Positions 49,824 to 58,655 are shown, counted from the stretch's first letter. The stretch is DNA of 64,000 nucleotides from Chryseobacterium takakiae (GCF_900129385.1 NZ_FQVO01000001.1:248001-312000); one strand, 5' to 3'. Program-made: numbers and translations. The notes: generated from the sequence alone by a model not told the origin.

Positions 49824-51302
49824 TTATATTTCCTCTGCTTTCACCCAAACGCTTACCGAACAAGCGTTTACAGAAAACACCGCTTTACCGGATTCATCTG
49901 TGGTTATTTTCTCTATTCTGTGACCGAGAAAATCTTTAAAATTTAAATGTGCATTTTCCGGTCCAAGATCTATTTCCATGAAACTTTCATCACCGTTTGA
50001 AATAATTGTTACACAGCCAAATTGATCATCAGTACCTTTTCTTACCCAGGCGATACAATCAGGATGATTAAAATATCTGATCTGTTCACCTATCGCGAAT
50101 TTTTGTCTGGCGATCAGCAGTTTTGGCAATGCTTCAATCTTAGGCATGGTAACACTTACCTCTTTTCCGTCTACGACATCGGTATATTCCGCTCCGAAAA
50201 GATCCGGGTAAAAAATACAAGGATAAGCATCTTCGGATAATAAAATAATGGCATAAGCAATTGGTTTAAACCAGTCACGGACAGTAGATTCCAAAGCCTG
50301 AAGCTTTTGAGTATCGTGATTTTCAACAAATGAAACCGAAAAAACTGGTTTTTCTTCTAGCAGGCTGCCTTCCAGAATACGTCTCAGATCATAGTTTTTT
50401 CCGTCTTCCGATGCTTTAAAAAAATTATAATGCAAAGGAGCATCAAAACAGGAAATAAGATCATTCATCTTATCGGAAAAGGCTGTTATTTTTTTAACAT
50501 CATCTTTCCAGAATTCTCCCAAAACATAGCAGTCCGGATTCAATTCTGTTTTGATATACGTAATCCATTCCTTGAGAAAACCTGAAGACAGGTGTTTCAG
50601 TGCATCCAATCGCAATCCGTCTGCCCTGGTGGTTTCGAGATACCATTTGATCCAGTTTTTCATTTCCTGAACAACGTGAGGGTTCCGGTATTCTACGTCG
50701 GCTCCCATCAGGTAATCGTAATTTCCTAACTGATGACTTACGTCATCCGTCCATTCAGTACCAAATCCGTTATGAATTTTAAAAATTCCGGTCAGTTCTT
50801 CACCCTCTTTATATACAATATCAATACCGCTAAAACACTGGTAATCCCATATAAAATCCGAATATTTCCCTTGTCTTCCGGGGAAAATAAATTTAGTCTG
50901 CGCGCTTACTTCAAATGGTTCTGAAATAATCTTGTTCCGATCATCCTCATCCACCTGATGAACATGTATTTTTTCAGTTTCATCGCCTCCCATCCTGTGG
51001 TTAAGGACGATATCCGCATATACCGCAATTCCATGCTGATGGGCTTTTTCAATAGCTTTTATGTATTCATCTTTTGTTCCGTAACGGGTGGCAATTCCTC
51101 CTTTCTGATCGAACTCTCCCAGGTCATAAAGATCATAAATATCGTATCCCCTTCCTTTCAATCCCAGATTGCATTTTGTAGCCGGCGGAAGCCATGCTGC
51201 ACTTATTCCGAGGCTGTTTAAATATTCTGTATTTTCTGCAAATTCATTCCAAAGTTTACCTTCGTAATACCAATGAAAATATTGTATAATTACTCCGTTC
51301 AT
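49824..51302 (-). CDS. Cytoplasmic alpha-amylase (GH13)
   Basis: A 492-residue glycoside hydrolase family 13 enzyme cutting alpha-1,4-glucans. Conserved regions: DIVLNHR (I), RADGLRLDALKH with nucleophile Asp (II), VLGEFW with acid/base Glu (III) and FVENHDTQ with transition-state Asp (IV). It starts MNGVIIQYFHWYYEG with no signal peptide, so it is the intracellular type that digests storage glycogen or imported maltodextrin. No glycogen or maltose genes are adjacent. Confidence 0.94.
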   Translation of the reverse strand: MNGVIIQYFHWYYEGKLWNEFAENTEYLNSLGISAAWLPPATKCNLGLKGRGYDIYDLYDLGEFDQKGGIATRYGTKDEYIKAIEKAHQHGIAVYADIVLNHRMGGDETEKIHVHQVDEDDRNKIISEPFEVSAQTKFIFPGRQGKYSDFIWDYQCFSGIDIVYKEGEELTGIFKIHNGFGTEWTDDVSHQLGNYDYLMGADVEYRNPHVVQEMKNWIKWYLETTRADGLRLDALKHLSSGFLKEWITYIKTELNPDCYVLGEFWKDDVKKITAFSDKMNDLISCFDAPLHYNFFKASEDGKNYDLRRILEGSLLEEKPVFSVSFVENHDTQKLQALESTVRDWFKPIAYAIILLSEDAYPCIFYPDLFGAEYTDVVDGKEVSVTMPKIEALPKLLIARQKFAIGEQIRYFNHPDCIAWVRKGTDDQFGCVTIISNGDESFMEIDLGPENAHLNFKDFLGHRIEKITTDESGKAVFSVNACSVSVWVKAEEI

Positions 51303-51472
51303 AATTTATAAAACTTATGCTTATTCGTTTGATCTGAACGAATATCGTAAATAAAATTAATGAAAATTATGATTGCACTCACTTGTGAAATAAAGATACT
51401 ATTGTGATTCTGCTCATAATGATTTCATAATACTGATATTATCTTTGTTAAACACCTCATAGACATAATTGT

Positions 51473-52078
51473 ATGAAACCAAAACCTATTCCCGGAGTCC
51501 CCAGACAGAAAAGCGGGGGATTTCATGATACCGAAAGTACAAAGCAATATAAAGATATTGAAATTGATGCCCAGTTTGCGATCCTTAAAAAACGATTTTT
51601 TTCTATTAATGAATGGAAAGACTTTTGCGGGAAGGCATCTTCAGAATTTAAACATTTTAGTGAATCCGGGCAGCCGGTTAATAGAATACCTCAACGAGGA
51701 GATTTTATAAGAATCGGCATTCCTGGCCCGGGTACGGAAGAAGCGGGAGGATACGACTGGGTAGAAATTGTCAATATTGCCCATCGGCAAATAGATGATT
51801 ACGAATCCTATCTTATTTCCTGCAGGCCTTCAAAAGATCCTACGAAACCTAAAGGACATATTGCTCACTTCTACGGTCGTTCGGCAACATCTAATTTTAT
51901 GATTGTTAAAGAAGGTACTATCCTGAAAGTAGGTGTTTACGGCAGGAACGAGAAGCCAAACTTTAATGCCGGCTTTTTAGATAAAGTTAGGAACTTCCTG
52001 ATCGCAGCAGGAGGAATGATTGGTATTGCGAAGATACAATGGAAATTGCTTGCTGAAGGTCTTCTTGATTTTAAATAA
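51473..52078 (+). CDS. Hypothetical protein (201 residues)
   Basis: A soluble protein with no recognised family. It starts MKPKPIPGVPRQKSGGFHDT, a Pro/Lys-rich lead. The middle contains RGDFIRIGIPGPGTEEAGGYDWVEI and PKGHIAHFYGRSATSNFMI. The C-terminus LIAAGGMIGIAKIQWKLLAE is moderately hydrophobic and could be an amphipathic or single membrane helix. The GDFIRI...YDWVEI pattern looks beta-rich. Ended by a terminator; monocistronic. Function unknown. Confidence 0.65.
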   Translation: MKPKPIPGVPRQKSGGFHDTESTKQYKDIEIDAQFAILKKRFFSINEWKDFCGKASSEFKHFSESGQPVNRIPQRGDFIRIGIPGPGTEEAGGYDWVEIVNIAHRQIDDYESYLISCRPSKDPTKPKGHIAHFYGRSATSNFMIVKEGTILKVGVYGRNEKPNFNAGFLDKVRNFLIAAGGMIGIAKIQWKLLAEGLLDFK

Positions 52079-52125
52079 CTCAAATTTAATAGGTTAATTG
52101 TTTTTCACTCCATTTTACTTTTCTT

Positions 52126-52150
52126 AACTCCTCTTATTGAGGAGTTTTTT
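52126..52150 (+). terminator. Terminator of the 201-residue hypothetical gene
   Basis: AACTCCTC (52126-52133) pairs with GAGGAGTT (52139-52146), then a T run. Confidence 0.85.
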
Positions 52151-52226
52151 ATTAGCTATCTAAATAATTTTCCGGTATTAATGAGACCTTATGATATCAG
52201 TCATAAAAAATCAGCAATTGAATATA

Positions 52227-52234
52227 TACCTTTG
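52227..52234 (+). promoter_or_regulatory. -7 element ahead of the small lipoprotein gene
   Basis: TACCTTTG is a full match to TAnnTTTG, 27 bp before the ATG at 52261. No obvious -33 box was seen. Confidence 0.4.
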
Positions 52235-52260
52235 AAAAACACACCACAAAATTTAATATT

Positions 52261-52473
52261 ATGAAAACTTTCCTTTTATTCATCCTGTTTGCGGCCAGCA
52301 TTGTCGTAAGCTGCAAAAAAGAACCGCAGACCCAACCCACCCATATTGACAGTCTGAATACTGGTGACAGTATGGTTTCCGGAACCGCAGGAATAACGCC
52401 AGATTCCGGTGACGATACTCTGCCGATGGATAGCACAGCTTATGATGTAGATTCCATAAAAAACAGTAAATAA
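52261..52473 (+). CDS. Small lipoprotein upstream of the oxidase operon
   Basis: A 70-residue lipoprotein: MKTFLLFILFAASIVVSC (lipobox VVSC, Cys18). It is followed by a disordered, acidic tail rich in Ser, Thr, Asp and Gly (DSMVSGTAGITPDSGDDTLP). No domain is recognisable. It is read in the same direction as the cbb3-type operon that starts 98 bp downstream and may be its first gene, but the gap leaves that open. Confidence 0.65.
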   Translation: MKTFLLFILFAASIVVSCKKEPQTQPTHIDSLNTGDSMVSGTAGITPDSGDDTLPMDSTAYDVDSIKNSK

Positions 52474-52571
52474 TCTGTTGCGGAAACAGCTGTACTAAAG
52501 CTCTGTTTTAAATACAGGCCAATTGCCATTATTTTAAAGATTTATTCACCCATTAATCCATAATATTCGTT

Positions 52572-54311
52572 ATGGCAGACTCGTCATTATTTAATCAGGC
52601 CGGAATTCAGATTACTCTGGCATTGATACTCATTATTATAATCGCCGGACTAATTATTGTAGTTCTCAGGTTTTTAGGCATTTATGCCAAAATTCTCAAG
52701 CACAGGGAACTCACGGAAACCTACAAAAAAATAAAGAATCTTAATCCTGAAGAGCTTCAGGAATATGAGCGCAGGGAAAAAGAACTGAGTTTTGAGCCTG
52801 AAGAAAATCAGCTTTCAGGTACTAATGCTCCTTCGGATGAGAAAGGTATGATTCAAAATGTAAATACGGCGGAAAATCTAAGAGTATTTCCAACAAAAAG
52901 AAGAAACTCATCTTTCATCAATTATGTTTCTCCGGAGTTAACAAAACTAATCCTTCTCTTTCTGGGGACTGCTATATTCTGGCTGATTATAGGAACTACT
53001 TTCGGCTTGTATGCCGGGATAAAATATGTTGTTCCGGATGTGGAGCACACCAGCTGGCTGAGTTTCGGAAGGCTGCGGCCAGCCCATACCAATGCCGTAT
53101 TCTGGGGCTGGGCTTCTCTTGCTATGGTAGGACTGTCCCATTATGTCGTTACCAGGGTAAGCAATATGGAAAACTACAGTATCAAACGCGGCTATATTTC
53201 ATTGATCCTTATTAACCTGGCTGTTCTTGCAGGTACAATATCACTTCTTGCAGGGGTGAATAACGGCGGCGGAGAATACCGGGAATATATCTGGCCGATC
53301 ATGATTACATTCGGTATTGGAGTAGCTATTTCAACGCATAATCTTTTCAAACCTGTTGCAAAAAGGATCGTAAAGGAAATTTATATTTCCAACTGGTATA
53401 TTATTTCAGGCTTTATGTTTATTGTGATTGTTATCCTTGTAGGTTACATTCCATTGTGGCAAGATGGTATCGGCGAAACCATTACACAAGGATATTATAT
53501 GCACCAGGCCATCGGGATGTGGTTTATGATGATCAATCTCGGGTTAATGTATTATTTTCTCCCGCAGCAGCTTAATAAACCTATTTACTCGTACAGTTTG
53601 GGTGCTCTTGCTTTCTGGACACATATATTATTTTATACCCTTATCGGCACGCATCATTTTATATTCAGTGCTATTCCGTGGAGATTGCAGACGACCGCTA
53701 TTGTGGCGAGTGTAGGAATGCTGATTCCTGTAGCTGCAGGAACTACCAATTTTATACTAACCTTCAACGGAGCCTGGTATCAGCTAAAAACCAGCTATAC
53801 CCTGCCCTTTTATTCTATGGCAATTATATTCTATTTTACAGGATCTTTTCAGGGTACGGTGGAAGCTTTCAGATATACCAATCTGCTCTGGCATTTTACT
53901 GATTTTACGGTTTCCCACTCCCATCTTACGATGTACGGAATCATCACCTTCATGATCTGGGCATTTTCCTATACGCTTATTCCTAGGCTCACCGGAAAAG
54001 AGCCTCCGAAAATACTTGTAGGAATACATTTCTGGCTGGCTTTGATCGGTTTGCTGATGTATGTTATCGCATTAATGATTGGCGGTACACAGACCGGCCT
54101 TATGTGGATGAAGAAAAAACCTTTTATAGACGGTGTTATCAATATGTTTCCGTTTTGGCTGTGGAGGGCAATCGGCGGAACCTTTATGTGGATCTCGCAT
54201 CTCATCTTTGCCTACAATTTTTACAGAATGGTAAGAAAAAAAGAAGTCGTAAAAATTCCCGGAACACCGGCGGAAATACTGGCTGCAAGAAGACAGCTTC
54301 GAAACCGATAG
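52572..54311 (+). CDS. cbb3-type cytochrome oxidase catalytic subunit I (CcoN-like) with an N-terminal extension
   Basis: A 579-residue haem-copper subunit with about 12-13 helices. Haem b ligands are in FGRLRPAHTNAVFWGW and VSHSHLTMYG. CuB ligands are the His in YYMHQAIGMW and the His pair in IGTHHFIFSA, with the CcoN-type Tyr in LFYTLIGTHH. Unlike NorB there is no HLWVE motif. It differs from standard CcoN in having an extra ~110-residue N-terminus (one helix at about 13-37, then a charged Glu/Lys segment) and in not being fused to CcoO. It presumably reduces O2; NO as substrate cannot be ruled out. First gene of a six-gene operon. Confidence 0.85.
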   Translation: MADSSLFNQAGIQITLALILIIIIAGLIIVVLRFLGIYAKILKHRELTETYKKIKNLNPEELQEYERREKELSFEPEENQLSGTNAPSDEKGMIQNVNTAENLRVFPTKRRNSSFINYVSPELTKLILLFLGTAIFWLIIGTTFGLYAGIKYVVPDVEHTSWLSFGRLRPAHTNAVFWGWASLAMVGLSHYVVTRVSNMENYSIKRGYISLILINLAVLAGTISLLAGVNNGGGEYREYIWPIMITFGIGVAISTHNLFKPVAKRIVKEIYISNWYIISGFMFIVIVILVGYIPLWQDGIGETITQGYYMHQAIGMWFMMINLGLMYYFLPQQLNKPIYSYSLGALAFWTHILFYTLIGTHHFIFSAIPWRLQTTAIVASVGMLIPVAAGTTNFILTFNGAWYQLKTSYTLPFYSMAIIFYFTGSFQGTVEAFRYTNLLWHFTDFTVSHSHLTMYGIITFMIWAFSYTLIPRLTGKEPPKILVGIHFWLALIGLLMYVIALMIGGTQTGLMWMKKKPFIDGVINMFPFWLWRAIGGTFMWISHLIFAYNFYRMVRKKEVVKIPGTPAEILAARRQLRNR

Positions 54312-54333
54312 TTAAACCTAAAAAACAATTAAG

Positions 54334-55323
54334 ATGCTTTTAAATGATCATCGAATACTTTTTGGCTCTTCACTGGGACTTTTCCTTTTCCTCACGCTGT
54401 ATATTGCGGTCATTCCAGCTTTGGAAAATCAGAAGATCAACAGGCCGCTGCCACGGCAGGCAAGAATACTTACTCAAGAAGAAAGGGCAGGAAAACTGGT
54501 TTACATCGATAACGGATGTGTTGCCTGCCATACCCAACAGGTAAGAAATGTTGAGATGGATAATGTTTTCGGAAAAAGGCCGAGCATTCCCGCAGATTTC
54601 GCCGTTAACCGAAGAACGGATTTCTGGAGAAATACGGCTAATTTAATGGGAACCCAGCGCGCCGGGCCCGATCTTACCAATGTAGGCGAAAGACAGCCCA
54701 GTGCAGAATGGCATCTTATCCACCTTTATCAGCCGAGAGCTGCTATTGAGGCTTCCATTATGCCTTCTTATGAATTTTTGTTTATTGAAAGAGATTATCT
54801 GCAGCCGGGCGATGTGGAAGTAAAAGTACCTGAAAAATTTTTAAAAAATAAAAGAAAGAAAATTGTTGCCAGCCCGAAAGCACTTCAGCTGGTGGCTTAC
54901 CTGAAATCACTAAAACAGACAGATTACACAGATAAATCAATTGTTCCTGCATTTTTATATAAACAGCCGAAAAAAGAAGGCGGTAATCAGGGAGAACAAA
55001 ATCTTCCCGACGGGGGTGAGCTTTTCACCGCCAACTGCGCATCCTGCCATCAGGCTAATGGTGAAGGCGTTCCGGGTGCATTCCCTGCTCTTAAAGGAAG
55101 TCCTGTAGTAACAGGAGGTGATCTGGAACTTTATGTAACCATCATTATGAAAGGCTATGATCCGAGACCGGAATTTGCCACCATGCCTCCCGTTGGAACC
55201 AATGCCAATTTCACGGCAGAAGATGTAACCGCCGTAATCAACCATGAAAGAACAAGCTGGGGAAATAATGCCAAGAAAATCACCGTAGAAGAAGTAAAAA
55301 CAATAATGGATAAACTGAAATAA
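54334..55323 (+). CDS. CcoO-like mono-haem cytochrome c fused to a second cytochrome c domain
   Basis: A 329-residue membrane-anchored cytochrome. An N-terminal helix (about 9-28) is followed by a CcoO domain with haem motif CVACH, HLIHLYQPRAAIEASIMPSY supplying the Met ligand, and the RAGPDLTNVG segment. From about residue 230 a second domain has CASCH and a Met in FATMPPVG, like one domain of CcoP. So the CcoO and CcoP roles appear merged in one two-haem chain. It delivers electrons to the CcoN-like subunit encoded 22 bp upstream. The next gene starts 1 bp after its stop codon. Confidence 0.88.
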   Translation: MLLNDHRILFGSSLGLFLFLTLYIAVIPALENQKINRPLPRQARILTQEERAGKLVYIDNGCVACHTQQVRNVEMDNVFGKRPSIPADFAVNRRTDFWRNTANLMGTQRAGPDLTNVGERQPSAEWHLIHLYQPRAAIEASIMPSYEFLFIERDYLQPGDVEVKVPEKFLKNKRKKIVASPKALQLVAYLKSLKQTDYTDKSIVPAFLYKQPKKEGGNQGEQNLPDGGELFTANCASCHQANGEGVPGAFPALKGSPVVTGGDLELYVTIIMKGYDPRPEFATMPPVGTNANFTAEDVTAVINHERTSWGNNAKKITVEEVKTIMDKLK

Positions 55324-55324
55324 T

Positions 55325-55588
55325 ATGAAAAATTCTTTGAAAAATATAATGATCTTATGGTCTCTGCTGATTATCCAATATTCTTACGCATGTGATACAT
55401 GCAAGCTGAGACAACCGAAAGTTACACAGAATCTCACTCATGGTGCCGGCCCGGAAAGTAACTGGGACTGGTTTATTGTGGCCATTGTTATTGCCATAAC
55501 CCTGCTTGCCTTTTTTTATTCGGTGAAATATCTCGTAAGGCCTGGTGAAAAGAATAAAAATCATATCAAATATTCTTTTTTAGAATAA
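55325..55588 (+). CDS. Small oxidase-operon membrane protein with a CxxC motif
   Basis: An 87-residue protein. A signal-like hydrophobic N-terminus ends ...YSYA and is followed by CDTCKLRQP, a periplasmic CxxC that could bind copper or take part in thiol exchange. A second helix (about residues 49-66) comes after a GPESNWDW segment, and the tail is basic. It begins one base after the cytochrome stop codon (TAATATG), so it is translationally linked to the oxidase. An assembly or structural role is inferred. Family unknown to me. Confidence 0.7.
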   Translation: MKNSLKNIMILWSLLIIQYSYACDTCKLRQPKVTQNLTHGAGPESNWDWFIVAIVIAITLLAFFYSVKYLVRPGEKNKNHIKYSFLE

Positions 55589-55599
55589 AATTTAGCCCT

Positions 55600-56007
55600 A
55601 TGACCAAAGACAACAGCAAAGTTTTTCTCTTCATCGATGATGATCTTACTCCCGTTGCCGAACTGGATACTCCTATCGTTTTTGATCTTGACACAAGAAA
55701 ATTAACCGATGGAGAGCATATTCTCAAAATCGTAAGCAAATCACCCACCGGAAGAGAAGGAATCAGGAAAATACATTTTACAGTAGCCAACGGTCCTGCC
55801 ATAAAAATAGAAGGACTGAAGGAAAAAGATATCGTGGACGGTACATTATCTCTTATGATTAATGCATATGATAAAGGAAATCAGAAAAGTTTTATCATCA
55901 CCGGAAGTGAAACACCACAAACCATTCCTTTCTGGATATGGATCATCGTGATCCTGTTTGCGGGTTGGGCTATTTATTATGAAATAACAAGCTCCAGTGT
56001 ACAATAA
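55600..56007 (+). CDS. Tail-anchored Ig-like protein of the oxidase operon
   Basis: A 135-residue protein with a beta-rich N-terminal domain (VFDLDTRKLTDGEHILKIV, then GREGIRKIHFTVANGPAIKI) resembling small Ig-like folds. One C-terminal membrane helix (about residues 109-128: IPFWIWIIVILFAGWAIYY) completes it. No haem motif. It has no signal peptide, so topology is uncertain. It is 11 bp downstream of the CxxC protein gene and should be an accessory subunit. Proteins with the TDGEH...GREGIR pattern occur beside alternative oxidases, from memory. Confidence 0.68.
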   Translation: MTKDNSKVFLFIDDDLTPVAELDTPIVFDLDTRKLTDGEHILKIVSKSPTGREGIRKIHFTVANGPAIKIEGLKEKDIVDGTLSLMINAYDKGNQKSFIITGSETPQTIPFWIWIIVILFAGWAIYYEITSSSVQ

Positions 56008-56045
56008 ACAGAATAGATACAAGATAATCTCAAAAACACATTATT

Positions 56046-56642
56046 ATGGTCATTAACGAAACTTATCTTATCTCAGCAGGTGCAGAGATAAAAGAGTACA
56101 GTCCGGGAGAGTTTATCTTTAATGAAGGAAACACTCCACTGTATTATTACCAGATTGCAGAAGGACAGGTAAAACTTAACAATTTTACGGAAGATGGGAA
56201 GGAGTTTATCCAGAACATCCTATCGGAAGGACAAAGCTTTGGTGACGCAATGCTTTTTCTCAACAAAACATATCCTGTAGATGCAACAGCGCTTACCCAC
56301 TGTAAAGTACTGAGGCTTTGCAAGGAAAATTTTTTCAGTCTTTTGGAAACATATCCGAAGCTCTACATGAAAGTTTGTCTTTCAATGTCAGATCTGCTTT
56401 ATTATCAGTATATCATGCTGCAGAAAAATTCTTCACAGAATCCATGCGACAGGCTGATTGGTGTTATGAGCTACCTGAAAAGCAGTCAGGAAAAGCAGGA
56501 ACCTTTTTCATTTAAAATACCGCTTACCAGACAGCAGCTTGCGAATCTTACGGGAATTTGTGTGGAAACAGCAATCAGAACCATAAAGGCAATGGAAAAA
56601 AATAAAATTGTAAGAATTAAAAACCGTAAAATTTTCTTTTAA
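56046..56642 (+). CDS. Crp/Fnr family regulator in the oxidase operon
   Basis: A 198-residue Crp/Fnr protein: beta-roll with GEFIFNEGNTPLYYYQIAEG and LNNFTEDGKEFIQNILSEG, and DNA-binding helix TRQQLANLTGICVETAIRT. It is nearly the same type as 21074, 21732 and 58764. It lies 38 bp after the oxidase genes on the same strand, which suggests it controls them or is autoregulated with them. There is no FNR-like Cys cluster, so oxygen sensing would have to be indirect. Ligand unknown. Confidence 0.88.
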   Translation: MVINETYLISAGAEIKEYSPGEFIFNEGNTPLYYYQIAEGQVKLNNFTEDGKEFIQNILSEGQSFGDAMLFLNKTYPVDATALTHCKVLRLCKENFFSLLETYPKLYMKVCLSMSDLLYYQYIMLQKNSSQNPCDRLIGVMSYLKSSQEKQEPFSFKIPLTRQQLANLTGICVETAIRTIKAMEKNKIVRIKNRKIFF

Positions 56643-56665
56643 GTATAAGCATTTGATATTGATCC

Positions 56666-57034
56666 ATGCGGAAATTCAGAATTATACCTTTACTCCAGAC
56701 GTTATACTATACCATTACCGCATTATGGCCGATTCTGCATATCCATAGTTTTGTATGGGTAGCCGGCGGAAAAACAGACATCTGGCTCGTGAAAACAGTC
56801 AGTGTCCTTTTGCTGCCCTACTGCTTTCTTTTGCTATACCTTACGGTAAATCAAAAACGGAATTTTATCATTGTTATTTCTGTAATGATTTGCTGTCTTG
56901 GATTGGCAGTCGTAGAGGCATATTATTATTTCAGGGGAGTTATTAAATGGGTATATCTTGCAGATGCAGCGATTCAGCTTGCTTTTCTGAGCTACTGGAT
57001 CCGATATATTATCATTAATTCCAAAGAAAAATAA
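56666..57034 (+). CDS. Four-helix membrane protein, last gene of the oxidase operon
   Basis: A 122-residue protein with four membrane helices (about residues 8-30, 40-60, 67-87 and 95-115) and short loops. LWPILHIHSFVWVAGGKTDIW at the start resembles small unnamed membrane proteins found in many bacteria. No catalytic motif is visible. It follows the crp/fnr gene by 23 bp and ends 13 bp before the convergent iron-sulfur subunit gene. Function unknown. Confidence 0.68.
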   Translation: MRKFRIIPLLQTLYYTITALWPILHIHSFVWVAGGKTDIWLVKTVSVLLLPYCFLLLYLTVNQKRNFIIVISVMICCLGLAVVEAYYYFRGVIKWVYLADAAIQLAFLSYWIRYIIINSKEK

Positions 57035-57047
57035 ATTGATGCATGGA

Positions 57048-57815
57048 TCATTTCGTTGTGATCCATGCATTTATATATTCCCTGTTCATCCTTGCGATAT
57101 TGTCGAGCGAAATATTTTTGGGGCATTCTACTTCACAGGCACCTATTACAGAACAGTTTCCGAAACCTTCTTCATCCATTGCTTTTACCATATTCAGAAC
57201 TCTTCTTTTGGCTTCTACCCTTCCCTGCGGAAGCAGCGCAAAATGAGAAACTTTAGCTCCTACAAACAACATTGCAGCACCGTTGGGACAACACGCGACA
57301 CAAGCGCCACAGCTGATACAGGAAGCAGCATCCATTGCTTTGTCGGCATTTTCTTTCGGAACGGCGATCGCATTGGCATCGAGCGTATTTCCTGAAGTGT
57401 TGACGGAAATAAATCCTCCCGCCGCCATAATCCTGTCAAACGCACTCCGGTCGGTAATCAGATCTTTAATTACAGGGAAAGCTACGCTTCTCCATGGCTC
57501 CACAACAATTGTTTCACCATCCGTAAACATTCTCATATGAAGCTGGCATGTAGTAATTCCTGTATCCGGGCCGTGGGCTCTTCCGTTAATGTATAAAGAA
57601 CATGTACCGCAAATTCCTTCACGACAATCATGGTCAAAAGCAATTGGTTCTTTATCTTCACGGATCAGTTGTTCGTTCAGGATATCGAGCATTTCCAGAA
57701 AAGATGAATCAACAGACACATTAGAAACTTTATGTATTTCAAACTGTCCTTTTGTTTTCCTGTTTTTTTGTCTCCAGATCTTTAAGGTAAGATTCAGCGA
57801 TTTTTTAGCACTCAT
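57048..57815 (-). CDS. Lone succinate dehydrogenase / fumarate reductase iron-sulfur subunit
   Basis: A 255-residue SdhB/FrdB-type protein. Cluster ligands: [2Fe-2S] in [10 protein letters not shown] and a later Cys; [4Fe-4S] in [12 protein letters not shown]; [3Fe-4S] in [12 protein letters not shown]. All appear intact. In Bacteroidota, sdhB normally follows sdhC and sdhA, but neither is encoded here, so this is either a second copy or a separated subunit. It is convergent with the oxidase operon and divergent from the DUF892 gene, sharing a 175-bp control region. Confidence 0.9.
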   Translation of the reverse strand: MSAKKSLNLTLKIWRQKNRKTKGQFEIHKVSNVSVDSSFLEMLDILNEQLIREDKEPIAFDHDCREGICGTCSLYINGRAHGPDTGITTCQLHMRMFTDGETIVVEPWRSVAFPVIKDLITDRSAFDRIMAAGGFISVNTSGNTLDANAIAVPKENADKAMDAASCISCGACVACCPNGAAMLFVGAKVSHFALLPQGRVEAKRRVLNMVKAMDEEGFGNCSVIGACEVECPKNISLDNIARMNREYINAWITTK

Positions 57816-57872
57816 ACAATTATTATTTTGATTTGGTAATTTTTAAATATACCGTTAAAATCACCGCTGTTT

Positions 57873-57915
57873 TATGAGTACCCTCATATTCACCTGAAAT
57901 ATTTAGATACCACAT
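57873..57915. promoter_or_regulatory. Palindrome and TACCACAT motif in the sdhB-like / DUF892 divergent region
   Basis: TATGAG-TACC-CTCATA (57873-57888) is a 6-N4-6 palindrome of Fnr-box-like geometry. TACCACAT (57908-57915) follows 20 bp later; its complement, ATGTGGTA, recurs upstream of 58764 and 61777. Both lie between two divergently read genes. Confidence 0.4.
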
Positions 57916-57990
57916 CTGCACATTTTCAGTAAAATGGTCTTATAGTTGCAGATTCATCACCAATCAATAATCACTAAATATTAATTCATT

Positions 57991-58584
57991 ATGGAAACTA
58001 AAACACCAGCTAAAAAGACAGCGTCTAAAACTACGGCGTCAAAAACAGCAGCTAAAACATCATCTAAATCCACAGCAAAAACTCCAGCTAAAAAGAGTGC
58101 AGCTAAAGAACTGAAAGATCTTTTCGAAGATTCGTTAAAAGATATCTACTGGGCAGAAAAAGCATTGGTAAAAGCTTTACCTACAATGATGAAAAATGCC
58201 ACAGATGAAAAGCTGAAAACCTCTATTGAAAACCACCTTGCAGAAACAGAAAATCAGGTAACAAGACTTGAAGAATGTTTTAAAGCTTTAGGTAAAAAAG
58301 CACAGGCAAAAAAATGTGATGCCATGCAGGGGCTTCTTGATGAAGCAAAAAGCATCATCGAAGAGACTGAGCCCGGAACGGTAAGAGATGCGGGAATTAT
58401 CGCAGCAGCCCAAAAAGTGGAACATTATGAAATTGCAACCTACGGAACACTTGCGGCATTTGCAAAAGTCTTACAAGAAGAAGACTGTCTGAAATATCTT
58501 CTTGAAACACTGGATGAAGAAAAAAAATGTGATGAACTGCTGACTAAGGTAGCTGATACCAATCTCAACAGCAAAGCAATGTAA
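57991..58584 (+). CDS. DUF892 ferritin-like protein with histone H1-like tail
   Basis: A 197-residue protein. Residues 1-39 are a Lys/Ala/Ser/Thr tail (repeats like AKKTASKTTASKTAAKTSS and AKTPAKKSAAK) resembling bacterial histone H1-like sequences. From about residue 40 there is a YciE/YciF-type four-helix bundle: LKDLFEDSLKDIYWAEKAL, ETENQVTRLEECFKALGKK and AAQKVEHYEIATYG with likely iron ligands. The tail may bind DNA, as in some Dps proteins. The paralogue at 19291 has a neutral to acidic tail instead. Followed by a terminator. Confidence 0.88.
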   Translation: METKTPAKKTASKTTASKTAAKTSSKSTAKTPAKKSAAKELKDLFEDSLKDIYWAEKALVKALPTMMKNATDEKLKTSIENHLAETENQVTRLEECFKALGKKAQAKKCDAMQGLLDEAKSIIEETEPGTVRDAGIIAAAQKVEHYEIATYGTLAAFAKVLQEEDCLKYLLETLDEEKKCDELLTKVADTNLNSKAM

Positions 58585-58609
58585 ACGCAAATTTCCAACA
58601 TATCATTAC

Positions 58610-58639
58610 GAGGTCTTTTTTAAAGACCTCCTTTTTTTT
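58610..58639 (+). terminator. Terminator of the second DUF892 gene
   Basis: GAGGTCTTT (58610-58618) pairs with AAAGACCTC (58622-58630), then eight T. Confidence 0.9.
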
Positions 58640-58655
58640 AAAAAAATTATTAAAT

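Noticed and set aside
52572..54311. Nitric oxide reductase (NorB) as the identity of the haem-copper subunit
   Set aside because: The NorB HLWVE motif is absent, and CcoN-type Tyr and the neighbouring CcoO domain are present. Newer NOR clades cannot be excluded without a phylogeny, so this is only a provisional rejection.
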